The notes under the pieces: generated by a model
What the model was told of the DNA's origin: nothing
Databases searched by the model: none
Seen by the model: only the letters and a program-made list of their open reading frames with translations
In this document: piece by piece, positions 62,843-64,000 of the stretch
Layout: the number at the start of each line of letters is the position of its first letter
Numbering within the stretch: position 1 is the stretch's first letter
Translations under genes and position numbers: made by a program
DNA from: Paracoccus contaminans
Lineage (GTDB): Bacteria > Pseudomonadota > Alphaproteobacteria > Rhodobacterales > Rhodobacteraceae
Direction: 5' to 3'
DNA length: 64,000 nucleotides
NCBI RefSeq assembly: GCF_002105555.1
Contig: NZ_CP020612.1
Coordinates: 957,001-1,021,000 of the forward strand

Positions 62843-63924
62843 CCCCCCTGCCCCGCTGGGCCGATCTGGTGCTGGCGCCGCTGATCTCGCTGCTGCTGGC
62901 CTTTGCCATCTCGGCGCTGGTGATCCTGGCGATCGGGCAGAACCCGGTCGAGGCGCTGCGGGTCATGGTGGCCGGGGCGCTGGGGTCGTCCTATGGCTGG
63001 GGCTATACGCTGTATTACGCCACCAACTTCGTCTTTACCGGGCTGGCGGTGGCGGTGGCGGCGCATGCGGGCCTGTTCAACATCGGGGCCGAGGGGCAGG
63101 CCTCGCTGGGGGGCCTCGGCGTCGCGCTGGTCTGCCTTGCGCTGCCCTGGCCGCATTGGGGGCTGGCCCTGCCCGCGGCGATCATCGGCGCGGCGCTGCT
63201 GGGGGCGGGCTGGGCGCTGATCCCCGCCTGGCTGCAGGCGAAGCGGGGCAGCCATATCGTCATCACCACGATCATGCTCAACTTCATCGGCGCGGCGCTG
63301 CTGAACTGGCTGCTCGTGAACGTCATGCGCCCGGTGGGCAGCATGGACCCTGCCTCGGCCGATTTCCCCCCCGGCGCCCATCTGCCGACGCTGAGCGATA
63401 TGGCCGCCTCTGCCGGCATCGCCTGGGGCAAGTCCACCCCGGCCAATGTCAGCTTCCTGCTGGCGCTGGCGGCCTGCGCGCTGGTCTGGCTGCTGATCTG
63501 GCGCACGCCTTTGGGATACGAAATCCGCGCCTTCGGCAAGTCCGAACGGGCGGCGCGCTATGCCGGCATCGCGCCGGTGCGCATCACCGTCATCGCCATG
63601 CTGATCTCGGGCGCGCTGGCGGGGATGATGGCGGTCAACAACGTGATGGGCGAGGCCGGGCGGCTGGTCCTGAACAATGTCGAGGGGGCCGGCTTCATCG
63701 GGATCGCCGTCGCGCTGATGGGTCGCAACCATCCCTTCGGCATCCTGCTGGCCTCGCTTCTGTTCGGCTTTCTTTATCAGGGCGGGGGCGAGCTTGCGCT
63801 GTTTTCCAGCATACCGCGCGAGCTGATCACCGTCATCCAGGCGCTGGTCATCCTGTTCACGGGCGCGCTGGACAACATGGTGCGGCTGCCGCTGGAACGG
63901 CTGCTTGCCCGCAGGGCCGCATGA
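62839..63924 (+). CDS. ABC transporter permease, nucleoside/BMP type
   Basis: This 361-residue membrane protein has about eight to ten hydrophobic segments and the family landmarks NFVFTGLAVAVAAHAGLFNI, GAEGQASLGGLGVAL and NNVMGEAGRLVLNNVEGAGF. It belongs to the BMP/nucleoside-type permease family (YufP-like). Its ATG overlaps the stop of the 93-residue gene, and its own end overlaps the next permease start (ATGA). It forms one half of the membrane channel. Confidence 0.93.
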   Translation: MTPLPRWADLVLAPLISLLLAFAISALVILAIGQNPVEALRVMVAGALGSSYGWGYTLYYATNFVFTGLAVAVAAHAGLFNIGAEGQASLGGLGVALVCLALPWPHWGLALPAAIIGAALLGAGWALIPAWLQAKRGSHIVITTIMLNFIGAALLNWLLVNVMRPVGSMDPASADFPPGAHLPTLSDMAASAGIAWGKSTPANVSFLLALAACALVWLLIWRTPLGYEIRAFGKSERAARYAGIAPVRITVIAMLISGALAGMMAVNNVMGEAGRLVLNNVEGAGFIGIAVALMGRNHPFGILLASLLFGFLYQGGGELALFSSIPRELITVIQALVILFTGALDNMVRLPLERLLARRAA

Positions 63925-64000
63925 TGGATTACGCCACGATCCTGCAGATCCTCGACAGCGCCATCCGGCTGATGACGCCGCTGCTGCTGGCCTGCCTGGC
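63921..64000 (+). CDS. second ABC permease of the BMP/nucleoside system (partial)
   Basis: Only the first 26 codons are in the window: MMDYATILQILDSAIRLMTP, followed by LLLACL, a hydrophobic start typical of the YufQ-like second permease. It starts with an ATGA overlap on the previous stop; ATG 63924 is an alternative start one codon later. The gene continues beyond 64000. Confidence 0.85.
   Translation, partial: MMDYATILQILDSAIRLMTPLLLACL

Overview
The window is GC-rich and gene-dense, and it reads as chromosomal DNA of an alphaproteobacterium of the family Rhodobacteraceae, most likely Paracoccus or a close relative. The reasons are the fbcFBC (petABC) cytochrome bc1 operon whose cytochrome c1 carries a very long Ala/Pro/acidic N-terminal extension (a known Paracoccus trait), family-typical genes (COQ9, DUF2794, DUF1674/SdhAF4, the TrcR-type DUF1013 regulator), and GGATATTT-type elements at gene 3' ends. 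I see no phage, insertion sequence, integrase, CRISPR array or replication origin.

Layout. 0-10 kb: SdhAF4-like factor, D-amino acid dehydrogenase, dapB, the rbfA / DUF2233 / truB cluster, an MFS transporter, an HU protein, AMP nucleosidase, a luciferase-like monooxygenase and a nucleoside-sugar-epimerase-like SDR. 10-20 kb: uvrC, a pteridine-reductase-like SDR coupled to a 37-residue membrane peptide, an S49 peptidase, the bc1 operon, and a secreted protein of 19 MORN units. 20-28.5 kb: NAD synthase, a small acetyltransferase, rpsU, COQ9 with a quinone oxidoreductase, RNase T2, TrcR, and two glycosyltransferases. 28.5-31.1 kb: mutS, broken by a one-base frameshift in a G tract. 31-40 kb: trhO, the pncA-pncB nicotinamide salvage pair, an Lrp regulator, mscL, a glutathione transferase, a PHB-depolymerase-family esterase preceded by a PhaR-like operator, an SDR and an aldehyde dehydrogenase, and tRNA-Ala(CGC). 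40-46 kb: thioredoxin 2, a small secreted Excalibur protein, and gcvTHP behind a tandem glycine riboswitch. 46-51 kb: two secreted unknowns and a response regulator / FIST protein / hybrid histidine kinase operon. 51-55.5 kb: 3-hydroxybutyrate dehydrogenase, a strong small-RNA candidate, an orphan YejA-like binding protein, and small proteins including two I78-like lipoproteins. 55.6-59.8 kb: bioBFDA. 60-64 kb: a BMP/nucleoside-type ABC transporter operon with an unknown 93-residue protein inserted by ATGA overlaps on both sides; it runs off the window end.

The genes are mostly housekeeping, with recurring themes of NAD supply (pncA, pncB, nadE), quinone-linked respiration (bc1, COQ9, quinone oxidoreductase, DadA), C1/glycine metabolism (gcv operon), polyhydroxybutyrate turnover and biotin synthesis. 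The points most worth following are the mutS frameshift, the promoter-to-terminator small-RNA unit near 51.9 kb, the PhaR-like operator, the small ORF in the ABC operon, the shared 3'-end element family, and two similar TTAA-N7-TTAA sites that match the CtrA consensus.
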